Shown here: piece after piece, positions 50,703-61,804 of the stretch
Layout: each line of letters opens with the position of its first letter
Position numbering within the stretch: the first letter of the stretch is position 1
From: Hyaloraphidium curvatum
Taxonomy: Eukaryota > Monoblepharomycota > Hyaloraphidiomycetes > Hyaloraphidiales > Hyaloraphidiaceae
Direction: 5' to 3'
Assembly (NCBI GenBank): GCA_025558095.1
Contig: JAIVFI010000005.1
Coordinates: forward strand, 310,001 to 374,000
Length of the DNA stretch: 64,000 nt
Position numbers and translations under genes: made by a program
Notes under the pieces: generated by a model
What the model saw: the letters and a program-made list of their open reading frames with translations, nothing else
Database searches by the model: none
What the model was told of the DNA's origin: nothing

Positions 50703-52012
50703 CTACAGATTAGACCAGTACATACCGATACCGGGAACGTGAACCACAACGTCAAAGCCCTTGCCAGTATCACGTCGGACAGAGTATCCCCCGCCCGTAG
50801 CGTTCCACGTTGCGCCGGCGAGCTTGCCCTCCGCGACGTTGGGCAGGCGCGCGTTCACGTGGTCTTCCGTGTTCACCCCGATCTGCTTGGGCAGGCCGAG
50901 CACGTCGGCCTTGGCCTCGACCTCGTGGGGCGCAAAGTGATCCGCCTTGCTCGCCTCCTCCGCGATCTTGTAGGCATCTTCGGGGTTTATCGGCTCGTTG
51001 GCCTCCCTGTGCTTGACCTTGTCGGCGTAGGCAAACAACGCCGCGTGCCACTTCCACACAGCTGGATACTCTTCCGGGCCGAACCCCTTCGCAACGCCCG
51101 ATCCGGGGAGCCTTTGGAGCCCGGCGATGAACTGCACCGGGGCAAAGATTTGCAGATCGGCGTAATGAGGCGTCTCGGTGCCGAGGAACCAGCCCGTGGG
51201 CGAAGACTTGAGCTGCGCCTCGATCAGTGAAAGATACATGTGCAGTTGTTGCTGGCTGTTCTTGCTGGCGGCCATCATGACCGCGGGGTCGAGAGGCTTG
51301 GGAGCTGCCATCACCTCCGCGTTGGATGGCCTCACAGACGGCGACAAGAAGCGACTCACGTTCCGCGCTCGACACCCCACGCATGTTGGCACGATCCGCC
51401 AGAAACTCCTTAGGGAGGATCGTCCAGTCCATCTGCGGCACGACGTGGTTGAAGAAAATGCGGTCCGTCGTCGAAGATCTGGCCCGAGTGGTGAGAATCC
51501 CAACGTCCGCGGGAGAGAACGCACGCACAACATGAAAGCAAGCGCTTCGTTGGCCTGCCCGTTCGAAGCCTGGGGCCGACATCAGAACGAGAACATCGCG
51601 AAATCCGGTGAGCTTTACCTTCGGAAACAGCGAAGGAGTAGGGTAGCGCCGTTCCAGCTCCGCCGCGATGCGGTTCGTGTCGCAGTACATGTCGGCACCG
51701 ATCTATAGGTACAGCCGTGAGCACTCACAGTGTCTGGATCTCATTACCGGGAACGACCTGCATGAATGGGATCCGACGATAGCCTCCCGTAAGGACCGGA
51801 GTCTCGAAAGGCCGCGGCATGATGTTGCTCGTCTCGCATTTCTTCCACGGGATGCCCTGAATGGACGAGAAAAGACAAGAGAGGAGGCATGCGGATGTTC
51901 AGATTTCCCGGGAGACATGCGGCCTCGCTCCCCTCACCTTGAGGTTGAGCATCAAGCACGCCTTCTCGGCGAAGGGGCTACCAATGTAGCCGTGCAGGAT
52001 GGGCGTGTCCAT
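50703..52012 (-). CDS. Glutathione S-transferase-like protein
   Basis: At least five exons. Clear introns: 51857-51937, 51703-51757 and 51305-51359. One more junction in 51478-51618 is not resolved. The N-terminus MDTPILHGYIGSPFAEKACL joins GIPWKKCETSNIMPRPF and TGGYRRIPFMQ, then IGADMYCDTNRIAAELERRY, a thioredoxin-fold GST N-domain. The C-domain has NHVVPQMDWTILPKEFLADR and LGTETPHYADLQIFAPVQF. This matches fungal GST-like proteins with an unusually long C-terminal part. The second-domain tail (YSVRRDTGKGFDVVVHVPGIG) is of unknown role. Glutathione use is inferred from the fold only. It is divergent from the SNARE-like gene. Confidence 0.75.
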
Positions 52013-52158
52013 GTCTCTTCGCCTCTCCACCAATCGTAGAATAGTTGGGCGAGGAAACAGGTGACTGCGGGGTGATCGGCGCGTGCGGGGGAGGCATGAT
52101 CGAGCCGGGGCCCCCGCTGCAGACCCCAGAGCACAGCACTTGCAGTCATCCAGCGGAC

Positions 52159-53588
52159 ATGCCCGACAAGGGACAGAAAAGCGACAGCGAGTACGACTCG
52201 TACGACTCGGAGATAGAAGACCCCGATCCCGTGGGCCCCGTGCGCGATTCGCCGAAAGACGCGTTTCTCACGCTCCGTTGTCCCCAGCTGCTAGTCGTTT
52301 CGAGCGCGTTTGTCTCGTTCGGGAAATGGATCAAGGGACAGGTGTCTCCGACGTTGGCGACATCGCCCACATCGCCCACGTCTCCAAAGCAGGAGCGGGA
52401 GGCTTCCTCCGCGACCCTGCCCCGCAGGGCGGCTGGCGACCGAACCTCCCAGCCGACGCGGACTTTCTCCCTCTCGTCATCCGGAAATGAGCGGACGGCA
52501 GCAAAGCGCGATGGACTAGACGCCCTGTCGCGGGGTTCGTCGTCTGAGCTGAGCGGGGGCGGACGCAAAGCCCGCCCAATCGCGGGCTCTGGTGAGCCCG
52601 CTGGGCCGTCCAGGGACCGAGACGGAGAGGGCACCGCAACCATCCCTTTGCCGCTTCCAAAAGCCGTGGACAGCGCTGCGCGTGGGCCGGCAGCAGATTC
52701 GGATGATTCCGACGAGGACATGGAACAGCTGTCGAGGGTTCTGTCGGGGATGGAGAACACACACACGGCCGCTCCCCGGCGGGGATCGAACGAGGCACTC
52801 AAACCCCGGGCAGGGAGCCCGTTTGCTCCACGGGGCGACACGGCGAGGCCACCAAGCCCGACGGGACTACAGGCGTCGGATCGCCAGAGGGGTCGTTCGC
52901 CGAACCCTCGAGTGGTGACCAATCCTTCGCATTCGTTGCCGTCTCCGTCTAGCCCAACTACGCTTCCATCCCCGGAAAAGGGAGCTGCTGTGGCCCCCGT
53001 ATTTGTTGCTCCTGATATCACGGCCACGGACAAGGAGTTTGACCTTGGCGACTTGCTGAAGGACGCGGAGCACATCTCCAGGGACGTGGACGACGATCTG
53101 AAACCTGCTTCTCCACGCCAAGGAAAGTCGTACCAAGATGCGGAGGTGATGGCGATGTTTGCCCCGCTTTCCGAGCCCCAGCGACCCGCAAAGGTTGTGC
53201 CGGCCGAGGAAGCCAAGCCGGAGGCCAAGGGACATGATGAGCAGCACCATGGGACCATGGCGGGGCTGCTGGGAGCCATGAAGGCTTCCAGGATCCTGAA
53301 GAACCGGAGCCGAAGCCGCGAAGTCGGATCCGTGGCGGCCGGGGTCCATGCTGAGGCGAGCGAAAGCAACAGTGCGTTTGCCAAGCTCGGTCAGAAGATG
53401 GACGAGCGGACGGAACACGTCGAAGCCGTCATGCTCAAGACCGAGGAGATGCAGAGTTCGAGCAAGGACTTTGTGGGTTCTCGGTGATCGCCTGCTCTCC
53501 ATCCTAACGGTCTTTGCAGTTGGACAAGATTAAGCAGTTCAATCAGATGAACGAGCAGAAGAGTTTGTTCCCCAAGATCCGTCATTAG
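52159..53588 (+). CDS. Disordered protein ending in a SNARE-like coiled coil
   Basis: Two exons with an intron at 53473-53519. The last exon encodes only LDKIKQFNQMNEQKSLFPKI plus RH. Most of the protein is Ser/Pro/Asp/Arg-rich and probably disordered. The C-terminal 65 residues (LGQKMDERTEHVEAVMLKT, then EEMQSSSKDFLDKIKQFN) form a heptad pattern. It resembles the R-SNARE-like helix at the end of tomosyn and amisyn proteins. There is no membrane anchor after it. If real, it could bind t-SNAREs as a soluble regulator of exocytosis. The N-terminal stretch FLTLRCPQLLVVSSAFVSF may be part of an unspliced intron. Family assignment is tentative. Confidence 0.55.
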
Positions 53589-53696
53589 TGTGAGATCGCT
53601 CGGATCGTGTAGCTGTAGTGGTGGCCGTGCGAGGACAGTGCGTGACCGTGCGAGGTGCGCATCGGGTTTCCGACGCGTTCGCACAGCCCTCAACCA

Positions 53697-56041
53697 TGGC
53701 CCGTTTGGCCGGCGGTGGGCTGCTTGTCGCGGCTCTCGCGATTCTTTCCCTGCTGGTTGTTCCGTCCGCGGCGGTACAGAGCGGCAGTGAGCTCCGGGAC
53801 GCGTCAAGCACGTTGCCGCCGACAGGCTCAGACCTCGTCCATCTCCTTCTCTTCTCCTCCCGTTTCCCTTCCTCATCTTCCCTCCGTCCTCTCTTTCATC
53901 TTTCTCCCTACCATCTTGGCAGTCTGCAGACCTTACAATGGGACGGCCTGCGCCAGCATCTTGCCTGCCGGATATGTTCTCTGGGCCAACAACACGGAGG
54001 ACATGGAGAAGCAGGAGAAGGCCATGCAGTACGTCGCGGATCAGATCAAGATCCTGAAGCCAATCGATCCGAAATGCTACTCTGCTTTCATGAAGTGGGC
54101 TCCGTCTGCTGGAACCGGGATGTGGCCGGGCGCCTGACACGCCGGTGAACGCGTCAAAAGCTACTCTTGCACCACCTACTTCCCGCACTGCTCGCCTGCG
54201 CTGCGTGGGTGCCCTCGATGCAGGTGTGTCCGGGGATCTTGACATGCGCGTCGCAGCGGACACGCCGGAATGGCAGTGCAAGTCGGACTGCCTTGTCGCG
54301 CAGGAGGCGTGCCGTAGCATCTTCACCGTGGGCGGCCATCCCGAAGACTTGCCCAAGTGCATCGATGTGCCGAACGGAGCCCCCTTGAACACGACGTATC
54401 CCGAGCGCAACTGCTACTCGATGGGCAACGGGACCGACATCGGTGGGCCGACCAGCTAAGGAGCCCTTCGTTCTCTCTGATGCCGAAACAGGTCCCGTGG
54501 AATGCCCCGCGCCGTTGGTCAAGAACCCTTACAACGGCACCAAAGTTCCGAGAACGTGTCCCGCCTACGGCGGTGAATGGTGGGTTGCTCGAAATGGCAC
54601 GTGTTCACGGGCTCATCACGCCGCAGCTGCTTCACGTGTCCAGTCTACCACAACCTCTACCCGTCCAAGCCCGGGGCAGAGTACGAGGAGGATGTCGTGG
54701 GGAAGCTGAACACCGTTTCATTCGTGCTCCTGTTGGTCGTCTTGGGCCTGTGGGCCGGGCGCCCGAACGTGTGGCAGTCATCGCGACTGGTGACCGTCAT
54801 GTTCTCGCTGTTGAACGCGTTGGGGCTTGCGGGAGTCGGGGCCTACATGCTTAACTCTAAGAGGCAGGACTTCATGTGCATGAGTGAGGTGGAGGACGCC
54901 GTGAACCGCGGGTGGTGTACTTTCGAGGGCATCTCGTACTCCTTCTTCGGGCAAGCGTTCTCGTTCAGTGAGGCTCTGTTCAACGTCAACCTTTTTTTGG
55001 TGAGCACTTGCCTTTCCCGCGTGCTTCGCCGGCGCTAACGGTGCCCGCAGACCTTGTATCTTCTGCGGGATCCGATACCCACGCAGGTGGCCTACCGCCT
55101 CTTTGCGGCCATCTGGATCGTTGCCGCGATCCTGAACATAACGCCGTACGCGCTCACCGGGTCGGCGCACCAGTTCGGGATCCATTGCTCTCCCGGAGAC
55201 CTGAAGCTCTACCGAAACATGTCGCTCATGCCTTTGATTGCAGGACTGATCGTCAGCATCGTGTGCGGCTTCCTCAACGTCGCGTACATTGGCAAGGCGA
55301 GTCTTGCCTTTGTGCCACAGACAGCACACCCTTACTGAGCGTCGTTACAGATGGCTTATGACATTTTTGTCCTGAAGGATCCCCGCTATGGTGCGGTTGG
55401 CGGGTCTGCAGCTACTCTTTCCAGCGCGGACGACGATCAGGACGACGACGCGGTGGACCCCCCTCGACCAGCTGCCGACGGGGGTGATGAGGATGTGGAG
55501 GACGAGGACGAGGAGCTGCGGGCTTCGGGCAAGGCCGCCGGCTACGAACCTACTGGCAACCCGCGCTACGACACTTTTGTGCAGAGCTGGCGCACAGCGC
55601 TGTTGTCGTTTATGGTTGCGACCGCCTTCCTGGTCTTTGTGGTGCGTACATACGCATTCGTTGGCTTGCTTCAGTCACCTGACGTTTGTCTTTCAGATTT
55701 GGTGGTTCACGGACGCCGAGCCCGCGCTGCTGTCCGGTGGTGGCGATCCGGCTTCGGGCGCGGCTGAATGGGGCCAGGAATGGCTCACGTGCTTGATCCG
55801 CAATGTTCCGGAAGGGCAGGATGCCTGCGCGCACATCACAAAGCCGCACGTGCCCAGGTTCGAATGGGTCTTTACCACGGACGTCATGAGCGCGATAGTC
55901 GGGATCTTCTACTTCATTACCTTGGGGACCCAGATCAGCGACTGGATGCGATTGTCGGACATTGCGCTGCAGGTCTGGGACTCGGGCCGGGCCTGGGCGG
56001 AATCGAAGTTGCGCCGAGGCGGGGAAATTCGGCTGGAGTAA
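53697..56041 (+). CDS. Frizzled/Smoothened-like seven-helix receptor
   Basis: Nine or more exons. Introns: 53787-53923, about 54091-54170, 54205-54256, 54443-54491, 54580-54626, 55000-55050, 55297-55350 (GC-AG), 55642-55696. A signal peptide (MARLAGGGLLVAALAILSLL) precedes a Cys-rich domain with VCRPYNGTACASILP, SYSCTTYFPHCSPAL, WQCKSDCLVAQEACRSIF and PKCIDVP. This Cys spacing matches the Frizzled CRD. Seven membrane helices follow (for example TVSFVLLLVVLGLW, YRLFAAIWIVAAILNIT, SLMPLIAGLIVSIVCGFLNV, MSAIVGIFYFITLG). A long acidic loop (SSADDDQDDDAVDPP and beyond) sits before helix six. Such receptors are known from amoebozoans and some early-diverging fungi. The ligand is unknown. Confidence 0.8.
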
Positions 56042-56090
56042 GCGCCCGCCGCTGGTAGATCTCTCTGTCTATTGCTGTTGTAAGCACAAT

Positions 56091-56768
56091 CTAGAGGCTT
56101 GACTGTTGCACGGACGGCACTTTTCGCGTTGGATTTCCAGATCTTTCGAGCACGATTTGGGCGTTTAGCAGATCGTTGCGGCGCCACCGTTCGCGGCCCG
56201 TCTCCAAGGAAGTGGCAAGCCCCGTCAAGACGTGGCGCTTGGCAACTCTCTCTGAGGCAACGTCGAGGTCACATTCAATGAGCCAGCTCTCGTCGACCAG
56301 CGGTCCGATGTCTCGCCACGGGGCATCTGAAAGCAACAGGTACAGTCCCTCCAACAACACGATCCGATGTGACGGCAGCACACAAATGTCGTCCGGAACC
56401 GGATCGCCAACTGCGTGATCAAAAGATGGTGCATGCAGCGCGCCGCCGGGGTTCGTTCCTAGCTTGCGAACGAACTCCAGCAGGGCGTCAGGATCGAAGG
56501 AGAAGGGTGCTCCTCTGCGAGCGTGTGCAGCTGCCGGATCTGCCATGCGGTCGAGCTCCGACTTGGGCAAATGCCAGCCGTCCATGCTCACTACCATAGC
56601 GACCTCGGAGCCCAGCAGATTGTTCACTCGCCGACAGACTTCGCTGGCGAGCGTGGATTTGCCGGACCCCGCGATTCCAGATATGGAAACGACGATTCTC
56701 GCCCCCGGAGGCGCGGAATCCAGCTTGTCCCGCAATCCTCGAGCCAGCGAATCGTACGTGCTGTCCAT
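56091..56768 (-). CDS. P-loop kinase of the uridine kinase / YFH7 type
   Basis: 225 codons from ATG 56768 (MDSTYDSLARGLRDKLD). The Walker A motif is SISGIAGSGKSTLASEV. Then follow MVVSMDGWHLPKSELDRM (Asp of the uridine kinase family), APSFDHAVGDPVPDD, and HRIVLLEGLYLLLSDAPWRD (Walker B). The lid region has CDLDVASERVAKRHV. This is the layout of fungal YFH7-like and bacterial FrcK-like kinases, related to pantothenate and uridine kinases. The substrate is not known. It is divergent from the phosphoglycerate dehydrogenase gene with 110 bp between starts. Confidence 0.85.
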   Translation of the reverse strand: MDSTYDSLARGLRDKLDSAPPGARIVVSISGIAGSGKSTLASEVCRRVNNLLGSEVAMVVSMDGWHLPKSELDRMADPAAAHARRGAPFSFDPDALLEFVRKLGTNPGGALHAPSFDHAVGDPVPDDICVLPSHRIVLLEGLYLLLSDAPWRDIGPLVDESWLIECDLDVASERVAKRHVLTGLATSLETGRERWRRNDLLNAQIVLERSGNPTRKVPSVQQSSL

Positions 56769-56878
56769 CCCCGTGAGGTGACGCGAGGTGAAGCTGGATG
56801 ATCCGGTTTCTGAGAATGCGGGACTGTTTGTTTCGCGAGACGACGCCACGACGAATCACGACTTTTTCTCGTGTCAAA

Positions 56879-58624
56879 ATGGCCTCCTCACCGACGAGGC
56901 GGACGGCGAAGCCGCGCGTGCTGATTTCAGACGAGCTCTCGGAGCGCGCCGTGGAAATCTTTGTCGAGCGGGGTATCGAGGTCGACGTCAAGGTCGGCCT
57001 CAAGCCCGACGAGCTCAAGGCCATCATTGGCCTGTACGACGGTCTCGCCATCCGCTCCAACACCAAGGTCACCAAGGATGTGCTCGAGCATGCCACGAAC
57101 CTGAAGATTATTGGGCGGGCTGGCATCGGTGTCGACAACGTCGACATCCCCGCGGCGAGCGCCAAGGGCATCGTCGTCGAGAATACGCCTCTAGGCAACT
57201 CCGTGACCACGGCGGAGCACTCGGTCGCCATGCTCATGGCGCTCGCGCGCCAAATCCCGCAAGCGAACGCTTCGACCCACGCCGGCAAGTGGGAAAAGAG
57301 CAAGTTCATGGGTGTAGAGCTCTACGCCAAGACTCTCGGCGTCGTCGGTTGCGGCAACATCGGCGCCATCGTTGCCAACCGCTGTGGTCAGGGGCTGAAG
57401 ATGAAGGTCGGTTGCTGGGCAGACCCGTGAGCGTTTGGGTTCTGATCCCTCGTCTCCAGGTCATCGCCTTCGACCCCTACCTTTCCGACGAACGAGCGGT
57501 GTCGCTGGGCGTGGAAAAGGTCGAGCTCGACGAGCTCTTCCGGCGGTCCGACTTCATCACCCTCCACGTTCCCGCCACCCCCGAGACCCGCGGCATGATC
57601 AACGCCGAGAACCTGGCAAAGATGAAGCAGGGCGTGCGCATCGTCAACTGTGCCCGCGGCGAGCTCGTCGTCGAGGCCGACCTTCTGGCCGCGCTCGAGT
57701 CTGGCCACGTCGCCGGTGCCGCGATCGACGTCTTTGCCGTCGAGCCGGCCAAGTCCAACATCCTCTTCAACAACGACAAGGTCGTCTGCACGCCCCACCT
57801 CGGCGCGTCCAGTGTGGAAGCGCAGTTCAACGTGGCCTACCAGGTCGCGGAGCAGCTCTCGGACTTCCTGATCGACGGCGCGATTACCAACGCCCTGAAC
57901 TTCCCTTCGGTCTCTGCCGAGGACGCGCCGAGGCTGCGGCCGTACATGAAGCTGTGCGAGCAACTCGGCAGCTTCACCTCGCAAATCATGGACTCGAAGG
58001 ACGGGCTGCAGGGGGTGGAGGTCCTCTTCGAGGGCCACGTCTCGCTGCTCAACACCCGGCCGCTGACCTCGGTCGCCCTTGCCGGCCTCCTCTCGGGCGT
58101 GCTCGAGTCGGTTAACATGGTCAACGCCCCTGTGATCCTGAAGGAGCGCAACATCAAGGTCTCGGAGACCAAGCGCGAGATGGCGACCAACTACCCTACC
58201 CTGGTCCGAGTGTCGGCCACCTTTTCGCACGAGGGTGCCTCGGTCACGCGCTCCGTCGCCGGTACCATCTTCGGCGAGGGCAAGCTGCTCCGGATCGTGG
58301 AGATCGACGGGATTTCGATCGAGGCAGAGGTGTCGAAGCACATGATGTTCGTCCGCAACGGTGGGCAGCGGTTCCTCGGTTAACGCCTTCGCTCTTCTGA
58401 CCTTCGTTCATCCTTCGCCAGAGGACAAGCCTGGTTTCATCGGTCGCTTCGCGGGTGTGCTCGGTGACGCAGGCGTCAACATCGCCACCTTTGCGCTCGG
58501 CCGCGACAAGCCTGGCGGCTCCGCGCTCGCCATCGTCCAGGTGGACGGCGAGGTTCCCGACGAGGTGATCCAGAAGAGCCGGCAGCTGCCCGGCGTCAAG
58601 CAGTCCCGGAGGCTGCGCTTCTGA
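56879..58624 (+). CDS. serA: D-3-phosphoglycerate dehydrogenase
   Basis: Three exons with introns at 57407-57459 and 58361-58421. The start at ATG 56879 (MASSPTRRTAKPRVLISDEL) fits the family; ATG 56798 would add 27 residues. The substrate domain has GLYDGLAIRSNTKVTKDVL and the Arg in IIGRAGIGVDNVDIPAA. The Rossmann motif is LGVVGCGNIGAIVANR. The catalytic His-Glu pair lies in AKSNILFNNDKVVCTPHLGAS and nearby. The allosteric-substrate-binding region and the C-terminal ACT domain (DKPGFIGRFAGVLGDAGVNI) are both present, as in the long bacterial and plant form. It catalyses the first step of serine synthesis and is probably feedback-controlled by serine. Confidence 0.95.
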
Positions 58625-58789
58625 GGGAGGGAAGACCGGCGCACTGGCCCGGACAGCGGATGCGGGCATGCCGGAAAAGGCTAGACCTTAGAACTGCCAG
58701 AGAATCACATTGGAATGAAGGATACTGAACATGATTGAAAGGAAAGCTGCTCAAGACCGTGGCATTCCCTGGATAAAGCAAAGTGATCC

Positions 58790-61046
58790 TCACGACGCCG
58801 CGGCCGCCGACCTCCTCCTCGCCGCCCTCGAGGCCCCCGCCGGATGGTTGGGCGGCACCCGCTTGGAGGCGAACTGCACCGGCGCGGCCTGCGCCTCGCC
58901 CTTCTCGGCGGCGAAGCACTTGGTGACCTTGCCGACGCACTTGGTGCGGCCCTCGCGGAGCAGTATTCGAGCACCGGGGCGGAGGAACTCGGGGAACTGG
59001 ATGAACCTGTCGGTGCGGCCGTTTGAGCGAAAGCGGTCCGTGCCGCGCGGAATGGAGCGCACCTGAAGCGTATCAACGCCCTGTCGCCCGTCCGCAGCAC
59101 CTGCCTGTCCATCTCGACGATCTTGACCGTCTGCCGTATGCAGCTGGAATGCAGCATGGCCTGGTACTTGTTGGAGATGGTCGTAGAGTGGAACAGCACC
59201 GCGACCTCGGCCTCGAACTCGCGCGTGGCCCTCGGGTCCGCCGACTTGGAGATCATCACCATGCCCTTGCGGATGTCCTTGCGCTTGACGCGCTTGAGCG
59301 CGAACGAGGCCGACTGGCCCGCCGAGGCCGTGGGCACGTTGACCCGCTTGCGCTGGATCGACTTGACCTGCGTGGGGACGAACTGGCCCGTCGAGTCCGG
59401 CCCGAGCATGAGGGTGTCGCCGAGGTGCACGATGCCGGACATGACGGTGCCGCTGACGACCGTGCCCACGCCGGGGACCGAGAAGGTGTCTGGAAGGGCG
59501 GTAAATGAGGCGGGGCAAGGCGTCAGCGACAGGGAGAACAGCTACCGGTGATGTGGAACTCGGCCGGCTTGCTGGCGTCGTACTTGCCCCTCGTGTTGCT
59601 GTGGATCACGTTCATGAAGGCCTTGAGCAGCGGCAGGCCCTCCCCAGTGACGTTGGACACCTGGAATATGGGGCATATCCGCTCCGAGACGAAGTTGCTC
59701 GAGACCAGCAGCACGTCGTCCATCGAGTTGACTGCCATGGGCAGCTTGCGGCACCCCGAGGACTTCAGGATCTTGTGAAGCTGCTTGAGCGTCGACTCGA
59801 GCACGTTCTTGGGGGCCATGTCCGTCTTGGTCACGACGACAAAGACCGGCAGGTTGAGGCACAGCGCGAGGCCCAGGTGCTCGCGCGACATGCCGATCAT
59901 CCCGCTGCGCAACAGTCAGCAAGGGCAGAACCAGCTCGCACAGGACTTTCCCACCTGTTGGCGCCAACCATGAGCATGACAAAGTGCGGGTCCGAGCCCG
60001 ACATGCCAAAGACGGTCGTCTTGAGGTAGCGCTCGTGGCCGGCGAGGTCAATGAAGGATATGACCTTGGACGACACGGCGCAGATCTCCTCCCAGGTCGC
60101 CCGCTGCTTGCCCAGCGCGTGCGGGGTCACGATGGTGCCCTTGCTGTCGAACCCCATGATCTCCAGGCCGACGGAGCTGGTTCGTCCCGTCTCGATCTCG
60201 TGCTTGTGCTTGAAGAGGTTCACGCGGGCCTTGCCGCGGCCGTCGTCCAGCACGTCCTTGGTGAGCACGCCCAAAAGGGTCGACTTGCCGGCGTCGACGT
60301 TGCCGACCACGGCTATTCGGATCTCGAGCACGTCCTCCATGTTGCCCGGCCGCTGGCGAACGAGAAGGTGCGCGCTGCGGCCCTTGGACGCCTGCTGCTT
60401 GCCCGGCGCGGGCGCGGCGGGCTGGCCGTCGGCCTCGGGGAAGCCGCGCTTATGAAGCACGGTCGCGTCGCAGTTGATGGCGTCGGAGGCGGCGTGGACG
60501 TTTCCGAGGATGGTGTCGAACTCGGCCTCGGTGAGGCGCATGGAGCGGCCCTCCTCGTCGGTCCCGATCTCGAGCGTGCACTCGCCCATGCCCTCGGAGA
60601 CGCGCTGCTTGAGCATGTCGACGAGCCGTAACCGCTGCGGACGGCCCGTGGGGGTGAGCAGGCGGCGGTGGAGCAGCACGGGCACGCACGTCGTCCTCCT
60701 TGGGCGACAGCAGCTGGTCCTTGGACAGCACGATCTGCGCCTCGGGCGGCGCGTCGACGGCGAGCCCGGCGAAGGACAGCAGCGCGACGTCGGCCGACTC
60801 GACGCGCGGGTTCGCGGGGGCGACGGCGAGGTCGTCCAGCGCGACCGCCGAGTCGGAGCGCGCCGACTGCGGCGTTATCCGCGCGGAGCTCGGCGACGCG
60901 TCGCGCGACGCCGCCGACGTGGCGGCTGGAGGGGACGCCGACAGCGGCGCGGCGAGCGGCGGCGGCCCCGCAGCGGCGGCGGGGAGCGCGGCCGCGGCGC
61001 CCGCCGCGGAGGGGCCGCCATGCGTGGGCTGCGCTAATCGCGGCAT
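58790..61046 (-). CDS. GTPBP1-like: GTPBP1/GTPBP2-like translational GTPase
   Basis: Five exons with introns at 60635-60689, 59905-59954, 59490-59545 and 59007-59062. An Ala/Pro/Ser-rich N-terminus ([16 protein letters not shown]) precedes a conserved region ([20 protein letters not shown]). The GTPase domain shows G1 [16 protein letters not shown]3 [15 protein letters not shown] and G4 VVVTKTDM. It has the GTPBP1 hallmarks [20 protein letters not shown] and [19 protein letters not shown]. The EF-Tu-like barrels end [24 protein letters not shown]1 proteins bind aminoacyl-tRNA and act in elongation quality control and mRNA decay. The tail is Ala/Arg-rich. eRF3/HBS1 were considered but lack the MLMVGAN block. 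Confidence 0.92.
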
Positions 61047-61288
61047 GGCGTGTGTGTGCACAGTCCCTGCGGCGGCCGGGAAGGGCGAGGCGCGGGCACG
61101 GAGATAGACGGTTGTGGAGGAGCGGGAAGTGACTGATCGGAACATCCATTCGCACCCTCTCTCTCCGATCGCTCCCCCGCGATGGAGGCCGTCGCGGTCG
61201 TCGTCCTCGCCATGCAGGTCGTTGCGGTGAGCATGGTGCCCCGCTGCCGGCGGTCCGTTGCCGCGATTGACGCCTGGCCGCCGTGAAG

Positions 61289-61726
61289 ATGGCCTTTCTC
61301 GCTGCGATGTACTCTCGCACCATGAACACTCGGCGACGAGCTAGGGACCCGATACCGCCGATCTGGACTGTTCCTCTCGCCATATACGATCCGGAGACCG
61401 TGGTCTCGGGCGCCGCGGACCCATGTGTGATTTGCTTCGGTGCGCGACTGCCTCCCACCCCGCCATCCGGCAGGCTTGCTCACGATCTACCGTTTCTCGG
61501 ACTTGCAGACGACTTCGAATCCGGTCAGGAGCTCCGTGTCCTTCCGTGTGCTCACCTGTTCCACCGGACCTGCCTCGACTCGTGGCTCATGGCCCAGCTC
61601 CGGACCCAACGGACGAAAGAGCGTGGCGGCGAGCTGCGCTGCCCGATCTGCAACGGGCCGGCCATGCTGGACGGACCCACCGGGGCACAGAAACCGAGGA
61701 AGGCGGCTGAAACGGCCGTCGTTTGA
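61289..61726 (+). CDS. RING-H2 finger protein
   Basis: 145 codons from ATG 61289. A RING-H2 motif is visible: DPCVICFGARL, then LRVLPCAHLFHRTCLDSWLM, then LRCPICNGPAML. It has the C-x2-C, C-x-H-x2-H-x2-C and C-x2-C ligands with a 27-residue first loop. Such fingers are usually E3 ubiquitin ligases that bind an E2 enzyme. There is no membrane segment or other domain in this short frame. The N-terminus includes PIPPIWTVPLAIYDPE. It is divergent from the GTPBP1-like gene. The target is unknown. Confidence 0.8.
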   Translation: MAFLAAMYSRTMNTRRRARDPIPPIWTVPLAIYDPETVVSGAADPCVICFGARLPPTPPSGRLAHDLPFLGLADDFESGQELRVLPCAHLFHRTCLDSWLMAQLRTQRTKERGGELRCPICNGPAMLDGPTGAQKPRKAAETAVV

Positions 61727-61804
61727 GGCGCAGACCGCGCTGGATCGTGGCGTGCCGCCCGAAACGCCGCCGCCTGCTAGCCGTCGTTCGAACCCGAGAC
61801 AGTG

